NCBI GenBank assembly: GCA_016712415.1
Contig: JADJRC010000013.1
Span: forward strand, 62,001 to 126,000
Source: Lewinellaceae bacterium
GTDB lineage: Bacteria > Bacteroidota > Bacteroidia > Chitinophagales > Saprospiraceae
Length of the DNA: 64,000 nucleotides
Direction: 5' to 3'
Positions 32,676 through 43,000 of the stretch are shown piece after piece. A program made the position numbers and the translations under genes. A model generated the notes under the pieces. The model saw nothing but the letters and a program-made list of their open reading frames with translations. It was not told the origin of the DNA and made no database searches. Numbering within the stretch: the first letter of the stretch is position 1; each line of letters opens with the position of its first letter.

Positions 32676-35600
32676 CTACCCTCCCGGATCGTCCTCTTCA
32701 TCGACCTCCTCTTCCAGTTCGTCCGCCTCTTTGCCTTTGCGTATCTCCACCTGCGGGTCGTCGGAGGTGCCGGTGATGGTCATGGGAATGCCGATCAGGC
32801 CGAATGGCGGCAGCCCGAGCCGGAAGCGCAGGTTAAGCCGGCCGTCGAGCGAGGTCTGGCCCTCGATGCGCGGGCGGAATCCGAGCACTTTCATTTTGGT
32901 GCGTTCGAGCGTGATGATGTTGTTGGCAATGGAGGACCGCATCACCACGGCTTTCAGGTCCGGATCGTTGATGTCGTCTTTGCCGGTGGCTTTACTGACC
33001 GCACCGAACAGTTTCAGTCCCTTGACTTTAACCTGTTCCAGTTTGACCCACCCCTTGCCCTTGATGCTGGGATAAACGGGCTCCATGCGGTCGTTGAGCC
33101 GGCCTTCGAGCTGGTATTGCAATGAAACCAGTCCGCTGGCCTTTTCGGCAGCGCCGGCCATTTCCCGGAACAGGGGCGCCTCGTCGTATGCGCGTTTCAC
33201 ATCGAAGGAATCGGCCTTGAATGTCAGTCCGAACAGGGCCTTGCGCGGGTTCACAGGCGTGTAACTGCCTTCCAGCCCCACGCTTGCCCCGGCGATATTG
33301 AACCGGGTCTGCCGCAACAGCAGTTTTCCCTTCTGCATGGCCAGTTCGCCGCTGAAATGTTCGATTTTGGTCTGGCCATACACCACTTCATCTGCCGAGG
33401 CTTTCAGGCTGAGGTCCATATCAGCGGGCAACAGTACCACCCCCGCCGGGGCCGGGGTCGCTGCGGGTCTGCTCGCCCCGGAGGGTGCTGCAAGGGCCAT
33501 AAAATCGTCGATAACGATGCGGGGACTGCTTACGCTCAACTCGCCCTGCAGGGGGCTGCCGCTCAGCACGTATCCGACCATATTCTGGGCATAGCCGTTC
33601 AGGGTAAATTCATTCTTGCGGTAGCGCAGCACGGCGTCGCTCAGCCAGGCCTTGTCCTGCTCGAAACGCAGGGTGCTGCCCGGCACGAAAAACGGGTCGG
33701 GGTAGTCGTCGCTGCGCAGTTCCAGGTTGGCCAGTCGCAGCGTGCCCTTGTTCTGCAGGCGCTGGTAGCGGCCGGCCAGGGCATCGGCTTCGGTACCCTG
33801 CGCGCTGAAATCGGCTTGCAGTATACCGGTCACCTGGTACCCTTCCACGGCAAATACCCGGTATATTTTGCCCAGGTCGAGGGCGCCCCTGGCGCTGATG
33901 TCGTAGCGCAGGTTGCCGGGGTTGCGCACATCTGCCGTAAGGGAGAAGGACTGCTGCTCGAATACAAAGGAAAGCGGCTGCAATTGCAGGCCGAGGTCGT
34001 CGTAAGTGCCGGTTTTGCCCTTGAGGGCGGCGTTGATATTGAGTTGTTCGATGGGTTGCGGATAGTACGGCGTTTGCAGGATGCCGTTTTTGAGTTGCAG
34101 GGCAGCCGTGGTGGCGGGAAACAACTTTTTACCGGCATCCAGCACGCCGTCGGTTTGGATATCGATGTTCAGCGCGCCGCTGAAGCGGTAGTCCTGAACG
34201 GGAAAGATGCGGGCAAAGTCCTCCAGATTCAGATCGGCCCTGAGGCTGGCTTTTACGGCACTCTTTTCCATGCCGCTGACCGACAGGCTGCCGCTGATTG
34301 ATCCGTTGCCGGGAACGGCGCGGAGCGAATCGATGGAAAAGGAAATGTCCTGCCACCGCCCCGTGGTGCAGGCCGAGCGGATTTGCGCCCGGAACTGCTC
34401 CAGCGGCAGTTCGAACGCGGTGTATTTGAAATAGCCGTCTTGAATACCGGCGTCGAGCTGGTATGCCGGGATGGCGGTGATGACCTCGGAATGGTCGGGA
34501 AGCACTTTGCTCCGGTAGGTTCCGTCGGCGCGGAATTTCAGGTCGAGCCGGCCGCGCAGGTCGACCGCCGTCAGGCCCAGGGCGCTGTCGAGCAGGGCCA
34601 GGTCCAACCGGCTCTGGATATCGGTTTTGATATAAGGCTGATCGATGCCTTTCACGTACATGGTGGCGCGGGTGGGTGCGCCGTCGAGGTCGAACATCAG
34701 GGTATCGAGGGTCAGGGAGAATTTATCGGGTTGCAATCCGGGGATATCCACCTTTCCGTTTACCCAAAAATGTTGAAGCGGCGCGGGCGCATTGTTGTGC
34801 CGGATCGAGCCGTCGTGGACCCACAGCCCGATGCTGAGGTCGGGCGCCTGACCAGTTGCGGCGCGGTACTTGCCTTTCAGCGCCACCCTGACCTGCGACT
34901 GCCCGCTGAATTGTGTTTGCGAGAACCACTGGTCGTATTCGGGCGGCAGCGCAGAGAAGATATTGCCGAAATCGGTGGTGCCCGACACGACGTTCAGGTC
35001 AATGTCGTAGCCGTCTTTGAGGATGGCCATTTCGCCGGAAAAATCGACGGGCAGTTTGTTGATGAGCAACTCGTTTTTGGCAAAACGAAAGACCAGCGAC
35101 GAGGTGTTGATGCCGGTCAGCAGGTCTGCTTTCAGTTTTCGGTTCAGGAAATAGGGCGTGCCGCCGTACACAAAATCAAAACTGGCGGCGCGCATGTTCG
35201 ATTGCAGGTCGAACTGGCTGTTGGCAAGGTCGCCGCGCCCTTCGTAATGGAAGTCTCGCGCCTCCATGCGCAGGGGAATGGAGCGGTCGTTGTAGACGAG
35301 GTGGCATCGCCTGAAAAAAATGCCGGCGATTTTCAGCCGGGTATTACTGCTGTCGGGCTGCGAGTTGTCATCCGGACTGCCCTTGTAGACGTTGTAATTG
35401 GCCTGGCCCAGCGAATCCACCTGCACGTTGATGCGCGCATCGTCGACATAGAAGGTATTGACTTCCAGGGTTTCGCCGAATACGGAGGCCAGGTTGAGGC
35501 CAAAACTGAGCGCCTCCCCCGCCAGGAGCGTATCGCCGGCAAAGGGCGCCGAGCCGGTTAGCGAAAAGTCGTACAGGGTGAGCGTCAGGGAAGGGAAATG

Positions 35601-35792
35601 CTCGAAGAATGACAGGCGGGTTTTGGAAAACTCCAGTTCGCCTTCGATGCTTTCATTGGTCCATGTTTTGATTTGTTCGGCTACAGCGCCGGGGAAAAGG
35701 GTGGGCAGGATGAAAAGCAGCAGCAAAACGGTGGCGACGGTGGCGCCGACGGCCTTTATTGCGGTCCATAAAATCTTTTTCAGGCGGGTCAT
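32676..35792 (-). CDS. AsmA family (bridge-like) envelope protein
   Basis: 1038 residues with an N-terminal membrane anchor (TAIKAVGATVATVLLLLFIL) and then almost only beta structure. The start NESIEGELEFSKTRLSFFEH is the typical AsmA N-terminal chorein-like motif. Repeated strands such as RLKIAGIFFRRCHLVYNDRS and a C-terminal AsmA_2-like region (FNIAGASVGLEGSYTPVNPR, LRFRLGLPPFGLIGIPMTIT) follow. It ends in an acidic tail. AsmA-like proteins are thought to form grooves that move phospholipids between the membranes or tune outer membrane assembly. It is transcribed alone. Confidence 0.88.
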   Translation of the reverse strand: MTRLKKILWTAIKAVGATVATVLLLLFILPTLFPGAVAEQIKTWTNESIEGELEFSKTRLSFFEHFPSLTLTLYDFSLTGSAPFAGDTLLAGEALSFGLNLASVFGETLEVNTFYVDDARINVQVDSLGQANYNVYKGSPDDNSQPDSSNTRLKIAGIFFRRCHLVYNDRSIPLRMEARDFHYEGRGDLANSQFDLQSNMRAASFDFVYGGTPYFLNRKLKADLLTGINTSSLVFRFAKNELLINKLPVDFSGEMAILKDGYDIDLNVVSGTTDFGNIFSALPPEYDQWFSQTQFSGQSQVRVALKGKYRAATGQAPDLSIGLWVHDGSIRHNNAPAPLQHFWVNGKVDIPGLQPDKFSLTLDTLMFDLDGAPTRATMYVKGIDQPYIKTDIQSRLDLALLDSALGLTAVDLRGRLDLKFRADGTYRSKVLPDHSEVITAIPAYQLDAGIQDGYFKYTAFELPLEQFRAQIRSACTTGRWQDISFSIDSLRAVPGNGSISGSLSVSGMEKSAVKASLRADLNLEDFARIFPVQDYRFSGALNIDIQTDGVLDAGKKLFPATTAALQLKNGILQTPYYPQPIEQLNINAALKGKTGTYDDLGLQLQPLSFVFEQQSFSLTADVRNPGNLRYDISARGALDLGKIYRVFAVEGYQVTGILQADFSAQGTEADALAGRYQRLQNKGTLRLANLELRSDDYPDPFFVPGSTLRFEQDKAWLSDAVLRYRKNEFTLNGYAQNMVGYVLSGSPLQGELSVSSPRIVIDDFMALAAPSGASRPAATPAPAGVVLLPADMDLSLKASADEVVYGQTKIEHFSGELAMQKGKLLLRQTRFNIAGASVGLEGSYTPVNPRKALFGLTFKADSFDVKRAYDEAPLFREMAGAAEKASGLVSLQYQLEGRLNDRMEPVYPSIKGKGWVKLEQVKVKGLKLFGAVSKATGKDDINDPDLKAVVMRSSIANNIITLERTKMKVLGFRPRIEGQTSLDGRLNLRFRLGLPPFGLIGIPMTITGTSDDPQVEIRKGKEADELEEEVDEEDDPGG

Positions 35793-35913
35793 CTGATTAC
35801 TGCAAAGGGGGTGAAAAAAGGAGTCGCAGGGCAGGGCGCAGGGTTATGCTCCCTACCCTGCCGAAATGTAAGGCGGGTTTCTTGCTTTGCCAAACGGAAA
35901 CAAATTCAGGCAA

Positions 35914-36825
35914 TCAAACCACCAGTACGCCTGCGACCAGTTTGTAGTAAAACCCGTCTTTTTCCCGGCGCAATGAGACACACAGGAATCCATCCGTTGC
36001 CGGGCTGAGCAGGTCGGGAACATCGATCCATTTAAGGTAAAAATCGATGTCGGTTACCGGCAGGTCGAACGTGGCGTCCTGGTAGGGGAATACCGTACGG
36101 AGGTGGGTAGCACCTATTTCATAAAAGCGCATGGCCGATGGCTGTGTCCGGATCAAAACGATGGAATGATCGAGACCGGCCGCCTCTGCCGGCGTCAGCG
36201 ATTTGCGGAGGTTGCCCAGGAGCCCTTCCCTAGTATCGGTGAGTTGCGCCAGGTTGTGCGCTTTTAGGTTCAGGTTTCCGGTTTTTTCGAAGCGGTTAGC
36301 CGTATAGAAGACATTCTCCCGCTGAAACTCCTGCGGACAGGCAAAGTCCATGTCAAAAGATACCAGGTCGCACAATTGCAGGTGTCGCACCAGTTTTTCA
36401 GGCATTTCGCCATAGGGAGTGCGGGAAACGGGGCGAATCCAGGCGGGCAGGTGATGTGCGGTGCGGGTGACGTGCAGCGCACCCGCCTCATCTCGTTCGA
36501 CTTCGATTCCGGCAAGGCAGCGGCCGCCGTATTTTTTGGAATTGGCAAGAAGGTATTCTGTTTCGTAAGCCTCCCAGCTGAGTTCTTTGGCCCGGTACCG
36601 CGCCAGGAGCTCCCTGGTAGGCGCCAGATCGAGGTGGTGGGCATATTGCATGTTGCCGATCGTCCGGGCGAAAAAAGCGAGGTCCGAACCCTTGGCAAAA
36701 CCCGACAGTTGGCCGGTGGTATTCACCCGTGTGTCGGTGATGCACGTCACGCCATTACCGGCAAGCAGGTCAAAAAACCGCTCGGCCGATTTTTCCGTGA
36801 ATCCAATAGTGAAGAGTTGAATCAT
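35914..36825 (-). CDS. DUF488 family protein with C-terminal extension
   Basis: 303 residues. The first 150 residues show the DUF488 pattern: LFTIGFTEKSAERFFDLLAG, VTCITDTRVNTTGQLSGFAK, HHLDLAPTRELLARY, YEEY-like EAYETEYL. The remaining 150 form a domain I do not recognise (AHNLAQLTDTREGLLGNLRK, TFDLPVTDIDFYLKWIDVPD). DUF488 function is unknown. The start overlaps the stop of the preceding DUF488 gene by 4 bp (ATGA), so the two are coupled and may form a heteromer. Confidence 0.75.
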   Translation of the reverse strand: MIQLFTIGFTEKSAERFFDLLAGNGVTCITDTRVNTTGQLSGFAKGSDLAFFARTIGNMQYAHHLDLAPTRELLARYRAKELSWEAYETEYLLANSKKYGGRCLAGIEVERDEAGALHVTRTAHHLPAWIRPVSRTPYGEMPEKLVRHLQLCDLVSFDMDFACPQEFQRENVFYTANRFEKTGNLNLKAHNLAQLTDTREGLLGNLRKSLTPAEAAGLDHSIVLIRTQPSAMRFYEIGATHLRTVFPYQDATFDLPVTDIDFYLKWIDVPDLLSPATDGFLCVSLRREKDGFYYKLVAGVLVV

Positions 36826-37436
36826 GGCAGGTTGGATTGGGGCGTCCAGCCGATGTCTTTGTTGTGCAGGCGGTAGGCAACACGCAGGCGTTCGTCGGCC
36901 CCGATTTCAGGCTCGAATAGAGAAGGTTCCGGCAACTTCTTCCGGTATTTCTCCAGCAATTCCGCTTCGAGCGCGGGGTGGTCGGCAAGGGATGCGTCCT
37001 TGAGAATATGACAGACGGTGAAACCCTGCTGCATCAGGAAACGGCTGATCATGGAAAAGCGATGACAATCAAGCGGATCCGCTTCGGAGCACATCAACGC
37101 AACACGGAAGCCTTTTTCCAGTCCGGCTTCGAGACGCCTTACCGCCTCGTGGAAGGCCGCCGCATGCTGTACCTTTTCAAAATCAACCTGCCCGTTTTCG
37201 TTGTGCAGGGCAGGATTTTCCTGCCGGGCGCCGAACCCCTCCTCAAAGTGCAGATAGCGAATGTCGTGCCGCCCTAAAAAGGCCTCCAACGGTTTCTTGT
37301 TAAATCCGGGGTTGCGGGCGCTGGCCGCTACAGACCGAACGTCGACAACACAATTGACGCCATGCGCTTCGAGCAATTGAAGGAAGTATTCCGGTTCGTG
37401 ATTGGAGTGACCGATGGTAAAAACGAATTTCTCCAT
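36822..37436 (-). CDS. DUF488 family protein
   Basis: 204 residues, first of two coupled DUF488 genes. The family pattern is clear: VFTIGHSNHEPEYFLQLLEA, NCVVDVRSVAASARNPGFNK, RYLHFEEGFGARQ and the Cys-containing RVALMCSEADPLDCHRFSMI. The conserved Cys and His residues could form an active or metal site, but no activity is established for the family. Upstream is the suspicious G/C-rich stretch at 37.53-37.68 kb, so promoter reading is unreliable. Confidence 0.85.
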   Translation of the reverse strand: MEKFVFTIGHSNHEPEYFLQLLEAHGVNCVVDVRSVAASARNPGFNKKPLEAFLGRHDIRYLHFEEGFGARQENPALHNENGQVDFEKVQHAAAFHEAVRRLEAGLEKGFRVALMCSEADPLDCHRFSMISRFLMQQGFTVCHILKDASLADHPALEAELLEKYRKKLPEPSLFEPEIGADERLRVAYRLHNKDIGWTPQSNLP

Positions 37437-37529
37437 GTCAGGGTTATATTTACGGTGAAACGGCTAAGAAGCCGAAGTACTGATGCAAAATTTTAAGGGG
37501 GAAATATTTTTTAATTAAAGTGGGGAACA

Positions 37530-37690
37530 AACCCGGGGGGCTATCGCCCCCGGGGGGGGGAGGAATGGTGGGGGCCACCCCCCCCCCGCGACCCCGCGGG
37601 GTCGGAGAGGGGGAGGGGGGGAGGGCGAAAAAAAAAACCCTCCGGCGCCGGGGGGGGGAAAAAAGGGTTTTAATTCCTTTTTGTTTTTCC
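37530..37690. repeat. G/C and A homopolymer-rich intergenic block, low sequence quality suspected
   Basis: Long G, C and A runs (for example A10, G9, C8) dominate this gap between the DUF488 pair and the antiporter. No gene can be read. The rest of 37437-37808 is plain intergenic sequence. Confidence 0.6.
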
Positions 37691-37808
37691 TAACCTTGGG
37701 CCCCCCGGTGGTTGTGTTTTCCCTTTTTTTGCAGAAAAAAATGGTCCCTTTCTATATGCAAATATAAAATAAGCGGCAAATACGGGTATCCCGGCGCAAA
37801 AAAAAATC

Positions 37809-38771
37809 TCAGCCCCTTTCCACCACAAAATACAAATAGGCCGCATATGCCAATAAAAAAACGATGCCTTCCACCTTTTTTATCGTCATGCGCCTGCCGA
37901 TCATCAGGGCCAGCAGGATCAGACAACTCGATGCAATGACAACCAGGAGGTCCATATTGGAGGCCACATCGAACGGCAAGGGGCAAATGAGGGCGTTGAT
38001 GCCCAGTATCCACAACAGGTTGAATATGTTGGAGCCGACTGCATTTCCGACGGCGATATCGGTGTTCTTTTTCAATGCCGCAGAAATGGAGGTCACCAAC
38101 TCGGGAAGCGAGGTGCCAAGCGCCACCACCGTCAGGCCGATAAACGTTTCGCTCAGGCCGAACAGTTTGGCCAGATGCACGGCGCCATCCACTACAAATT
38201 TACCGCCGAGGAACAGTCCCCCCGCGCCTGCGACGATCAGCAGGATATCTTTTCGCATATCGGTAGCGGGGACTGCAGCGTCTGTTTCCCGGGACTTTTT
38301 ATCTTCTCTGGCTATGGTTAGCACATAAGCCATAAAGAGGATGAAAAAGAACAGGATGATGACGCCGTCGCCACGACTGATGTGCAGTCCTTTCTCCTGC
38401 TCATACCACAGAGAGGAGTTGGCCAGAAAGCCGACGAGCAGGGCCGCTGCCAGCGAAAAGGGCACTTCGGACAGGATGGTGTTGCGCCGTACGGGCAGGT
38501 CGCACACCACCGCCGTGACCCCGAGTATGAGCAATACGTTGGCAATATTGCTGCCCAGCACGTTGCCTATGGCCAGCCCAGACCGCCCTTCGACACTGGC
38601 GATCACCCCGATAATCAGTTCAGGCATGGAGGTGCCCATCGAGACGATGGTCAGGCCGATGATCAGGTGCGACACGCCGAGCCGGGAGGCGACGGCGATG
38701 GAACCGTCTACCAGCCAGTCGGCGCCTTTGATGAGTAATGCAAAGCCAAGCAGGGTCAACAGGTAGATCAT
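37809..38771 (-). CDS. Calcium/sodium antiporter, YrbG family (CaCA superfamily)
   Basis: This inner membrane cation exchanger has 320 residues and about ten TM helices. The two inverted alpha repeats are clear: IVSMGTSMPELIIGVIAS with GNVLGSNIANVLL, and VVALGTSLPELVTSISA with GNAVGSNIFNLLW. These line the ion path in the CaCA superfamily (YrbG/NCX_Mj type). A short hydrophilic loop (REDKKSRETDAAVPATDMRK) separates the halves. It exchanges Ca2+ for Na+ or H+. It lies 35 bp downstream of the D-lactate dehydrogenase gene. Confidence 0.93.
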   Translation of the reverse strand: MIYLLTLLGFALLIKGADWLVDGSIAVASRLGVSHLIIGLTIVSMGTSMPELIIGVIASVEGRSGLAIGNVLGSNIANVLLILGVTAVVCDLPVRRNTILSEVPFSLAAALLVGFLANSSLWYEQEKGLHISRGDGVIILFFFILFMAYVLTIAREDKKSRETDAAVPATDMRKDILLIVAGAGGLFLGGKFVVDGAVHLAKLFGLSETFIGLTVVALGTSLPELVTSISAALKKNTDIAVGNAVGSNIFNLLWILGINALICPLPFDVASNMDLLVVIASSCLILLALMIGRRMTIKKVEGIVFLLAYAAYLYFVVERG

Positions 38772-38806
38772 GGTTTACTATATCTTTCTTACAGGTCCCG
38801 GTACAA

Positions 38807-39799
38807 TCAGCGCGCAAAAAGTTCATGCCCACAGGGTTGATTGTATTCGAAACAGGTCAGGTTTGCGAAGGTTGTATCAGCAATATTTTTGAGGGCGGTG
38901 TCCGTAAGGAACGCCTGATGCGCCGTAATGAGCACATTGGGAAAAGTCAGCAGGCGCGCGATGGTGTCGTCTTGCAGGATATCGTTGGAGTGGTCCTCGA
39001 AAAAAAGTGCCTGCTCCTCTTCGTACACATCCAGTCCGAGCGAACCGATCTGGCCGGATTTGAGCGCCTGCACCACTTCTTTGGTGTTGACCAGCCCACC
39101 CCTGCTCGTATTGATGAGCATAACGCCCCTTTTCATTTTGGCTATATTTTCCGCATTAATCATGTAGCGGGTTTGCGGATTAAGGGGCACGTGCAGGCTG
39201 ATGATGTCTGCGTTCCGGAACAGGGTATCGAGGTCCGTATAGGTCAGGTCAAAACGCGCCAGGTCGGGGTTTTCCGTCAGATCATACGCCAGCAGCCTGC
39301 AGCCGAAACCGTGCAGTATCCTTGCCAGCACCGCCCCGATTTTGCCGGTGCCGACGATACCCGCCGTTTTGCCGTTCATATCGAAACCTACCAGTCCGTC
39401 GAGCAGGAAATTGAGGTCTTCTACCCGGCGGTTGGCCCGTATCAGTTTGCGGTTGAGGGCAAGCATCAGCGCCACGGCGTGTTCCGCTACCGCGTAGGGC
39501 GAATATTCGGGCACATTGGCCACCCGTAACTTTAACCTTTGGGCCGCTTCCAAATCCACATGATTGAACCCTGCCGAACGCAGGGCCAGGTACCGGACGC
39601 CGTTTTGGGCCAGTATCTCCAGCACTTCCGCTTTCGCGTCGTCGTTGACGAACAGGCAGGCAGCGTCACAGTCTTTTGCCAGGAGCGCTGTTTGCGCATC
39701 CAGCCCCGCCGGCAACCAGCGCAATTCGTGTCGACCGGCGTTGGCGGCTTCCAGGTGATTTCGTTCAAAACCGGATGCACTGAAAATGACGACTTTCAT
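38807..39799 (-). CDS. ldhA: D-lactate dehydrogenase / D-2-hydroxyacid dehydrogenase LdhA
   Basis: A 330-residue NAD-dependent enzyme that reduces pyruvate to D-lactate. The N-terminal catalytic part has LALRSAGFNHVDLEAAQRLK and VPEYSPYAVAEHAVALMLAL. The NAD site is GKTAGIVGTGKIGAVLARIL. The catalytic triad is visible as Arg in INTSRGGLVNT, Glu in LGLDVYEEEQALFF and His in NVLITAHQAFLT. DVYEEEQ with the DHSNDILQDD insertion is typical of the LdhA group. It lies just upstream of the antiporter gene; a functional link is not evident. Confidence 0.92.
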   Translation of the reverse strand: MKVVIFSASGFERNHLEAANAGRHELRWLPAGLDAQTALLAKDCDAACLFVNDDAKAEVLEILAQNGVRYLALRSAGFNHVDLEAAQRLKLRVANVPEYSPYAVAEHAVALMLALNRKLIRANRRVEDLNFLLDGLVGFDMNGKTAGIVGTGKIGAVLARILHGFGCRLLAYDLTENPDLARFDLTYTDLDTLFRNADIISLHVPLNPQTRYMINAENIAKMKRGVMLINTSRGGLVNTKEVVQALKSGQIGSLGLDVYEEEQALFFEDHSNDILQDDTIARLLTFPNVLITAHQAFLTDTALKNIADTTFANLTCFEYNQPCGHELFAR

Positions 39800-39944
39800 A
39801 ATCGATCAATCCTGCCGCTTTTTCGACTATGCTGTTGCGGCCGGGAAGGGCGAAAATAGGCAAGAACGGCATGACAACCGGCTTTGGCTGCGAAAAAGTT
39901 ACGGTCTGTCCCCTTGTGAAGAACGCCTGCCCTGCCCGTAAAAA

Positions 39945-39978
39945 ACGGAAAGACGCCTTTATTACAAAGGCGCCTCCC
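39945..39978 (-). terminator. Terminator of the SprB-repeat adhesin gene
   Basis: Minus-strand hairpin GGCGCCTTTGTAATAAAGGCGTC followed by TTTCCGTTTTTT, 40 bp past the stop. Confidence 0.75.
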
Positions 39979-40020
39979 AAAACTAAACTAGCCGTGTATG
40001 TATTCTTATCGGCGCCGGGG

Positions 40021-43000
40021 TTAGCGGCGCGTTTTGATGAGTGTTTTGACCGCCGCTTTTTCTCCATCGGCGATCCGGACAAGGATCAGGCCGTCGGGCA
40101 TACCCGAAAGATCGATCTTCACCGGGGCATCGCCCGCGACCGCAGTGGTCTGCTCCAGCAGCAGGTTGCCCGCGCTGTCGAACAGGCTGAAGCGGATATC
40201 GCCGAAGTGGGGTGCGTTGGTTTTCAGGTAAACCTCGGCACTGGCCGGGTTGGGGTACAGCAGCCACAATGCGCTGTTGTCGGGCTCCGTCGCCGCGACA
40301 AGGCTGTTAACCGTCACGGACGCTTCGGCAACGGTGCAGCCGATGGCGTCGGTGACGACAACCGAGTACTGGCCGGCGAAAAGATTGCCGAGGTCTTCAG
40401 CCGTGGAAAACGGCTGTCCGTTGCGTTTCCACAGGTAAGAATAGGGCGCCGTGCCACCCGTCACGGTGATGTCGATGCTGCCCGAGCCTGTGTTTCCAAT
40501 GTCATTCGTTACCTGGCTGATGCTGAGGAACAAGGAAGGCGGTTGCGATATATTGGCCGTTTTAACCTGCTGGCAGCCGTCGCCGTCGGTTATCGTGGCG
40601 ATGTAGGAGCCTGCGCAAAGGTTCAGGAGGTTCGGACCCGTATTCCCTGTATTCCATTGAATGCTGTATGGCGCCTGGCCGTTGGTCAGGGTCAGCATAG
40701 CCTGGCCGTTGCACTGGCCGGCGCAGATAACGTTGTTGGTCGCAACGGTTACCGATGCCGGCGGATGTACCGTTACCGTAAAGTTGCACAACCCGATGTT
40801 GCCGCCGCTATCGGTGTAGCGATAGGTCTGCGTGGTGGCGCCGATGGGGAAAACCGAGCCGGAAGGCAGTCCGGCAATCAACTGTACCTGTTGCAGGTTG
40901 ACCGGGCAATTGTCGAATACCTGCGGCTGGGCAAAGCTGACAGAAGGGTTGCAGAAACCGACATTTACGCTGCCCGGGCAGGTCAGCGACGGCGCCAGTA
41001 CATCCTGTACATTGATCTGTACACTTTGTGTCTGGCTACAGCCCTGCGCGTCGGTCAGCGTAGCGGTGTAATTGCCGCTGCACAGATCGGCGATGGCATT
41101 CCCGCTTTGTCCGGTATTCCAGTTGATACTGATCTGCTGACTGTTTCCGGAAACGTTGACCTGTGCGCTGCCGTCGCAGGTACCGGAGCAGGAGACCGGG
41201 CTTGCCGAAATGCTCGACGTAAACGGCGGCATGTTATTGGCCAAAACCTGCACGCTCTGGGTCTGGGTACAACCCGACAGATCGGTAACGGTAACGCTGT
41301 AGGCGCCAGGGCAAAGTCCGGCGGCAATGGTACCGCTCTGTCCGTTGCTCCAGTGAAATTCAGCAGCCGGGTTGCCGCCGGTTACCGTTACACTGGCGCT
41401 GCCGTCGCACGATGAAGGACAGGATGCCGGCTCTGACGACAGGGTGAAGGTCGTCGCGGTATTTATCGAAATAATAAAACTACAGGTAGATGTATTGCCG
41501 CCCGGATCGGTGTAGGAATACACTTGCTGCGTGGGCCCGGCAGGAAAAACAGAACCCGAAGGCAGCCCGGTGATGAGTTTGGGCAAACCCGCCTGGGTGC
41601 AGTTGTCGAGCACCTGGGGCAGGTTGTAGGTTACGGTTGCGGAACAGGCGGGTACGGCCTGGTCGAGCGGACAGATCAGCGTGGGGGCGATATTGTCGGT
41701 CACCGTCACCGTAGCCGTGCCTGTGGCGACATTGCCGTTGCCGTCGGTAGCCGTCAGGGTGACGGTACGGACGCCAATTTGCTCGCAGTCGAAACTGGCG
41801 GGCACAACGGTCCAGTTGGCGATACCACAGCCATCGGTGCTGCCGTTGTCGAACATTGCCGGCGTTACGGTGGCCAGCCCGTTTGCATTTAGTGCAACCG
41901 AGACATTTTTCAGCACTAACACCGGCGGTGCATTATCGGTAGCCGTGATTTGGGCGACCTGGGTTTTGCTGCAACCTTTGGTGTCGGTGACGGTGCAGGT
42001 ATAGTTCCCTACGCCGAGATTGGCAGGATTGGCCGTCTGGTTGCCGTTTGACCAGGTATATTGGTATGGCGAGGTGCCACCGGTCACATTCAGGGTAACC
42101 GAGCCGTTTTGCGACGACGCACACAACACATTGTTCTGGCCGGAAATGCTCAGCGCAAGCGGCTGCGGCGCCGCCAGGGGCGTGGTCAGCACAAGGGTGC
42201 AGCCGGCGCCGTCGGTAGCCGTGACGGTGTAGGTGGCCGGAGCAAGGCCCGTGATGGTCTTTGTCTGCGCGCCGTTCGACCACACATAGGTAACCGGATT
42301 CGGCGCGTTGGTGATGTTGGCTGTCAGCGCGCCGTTGTTCTGGCCTGAGCAGGTGATGCCCGTTATCGCAACAGTACCGGCGATAGAGCAGGTCACCGGG
42401 CTGACGGTGGTCGTCTTGTCGATGGAGCAGCCATTGTGATCGGTGATGGTGGCGGTGTAGGTCCCTGGCGCTAGTCCGCCGATCGAAAGCGTCGTTTTGC
42501 CGTTGTTCCACAACACGGAATAGGGCGTTGTGCCGCCGGCAGGGCTCACGCTGGCGGCGCCGTTGTTTACCCCCATAATGGTTTGTGGTGATGAAACGAT
42601 GGAAGATTGCAACAACTGCGGTTGCGTTATAACGGCAGTTGCCGTGGCAGAGCAGTATTCCAGGTCGGTTACTGTTACGGTGTATGTACCTGCGAGCAGG
42701 TTGTTTGCCGTGGCTGCCTGAGCGCCGCTCGACCAGTTGTAGGTATAACTTCCGTTGCCGCCGCCGCCGTTGGCCTTGGCGGTACCGTTACTGCCGCCGA
42801 AGCAGGAGACCCCCGTGGCAAGGCTTATGGTTGCCGTTACCGGAGGGGATTGCGTGATTTCCATTTCGTCGGAAGCCGAGCACCCGGTTTGGGTGTTGGT
42901 TACCGTGAGGACATAATTGCCGGGAGCGTTTGCCCGGGCATAGAGGCTGTTGGCGCCCAATATGATATTGCCGTTGACGGTAGTCCAGAGGTAGGTAAAA

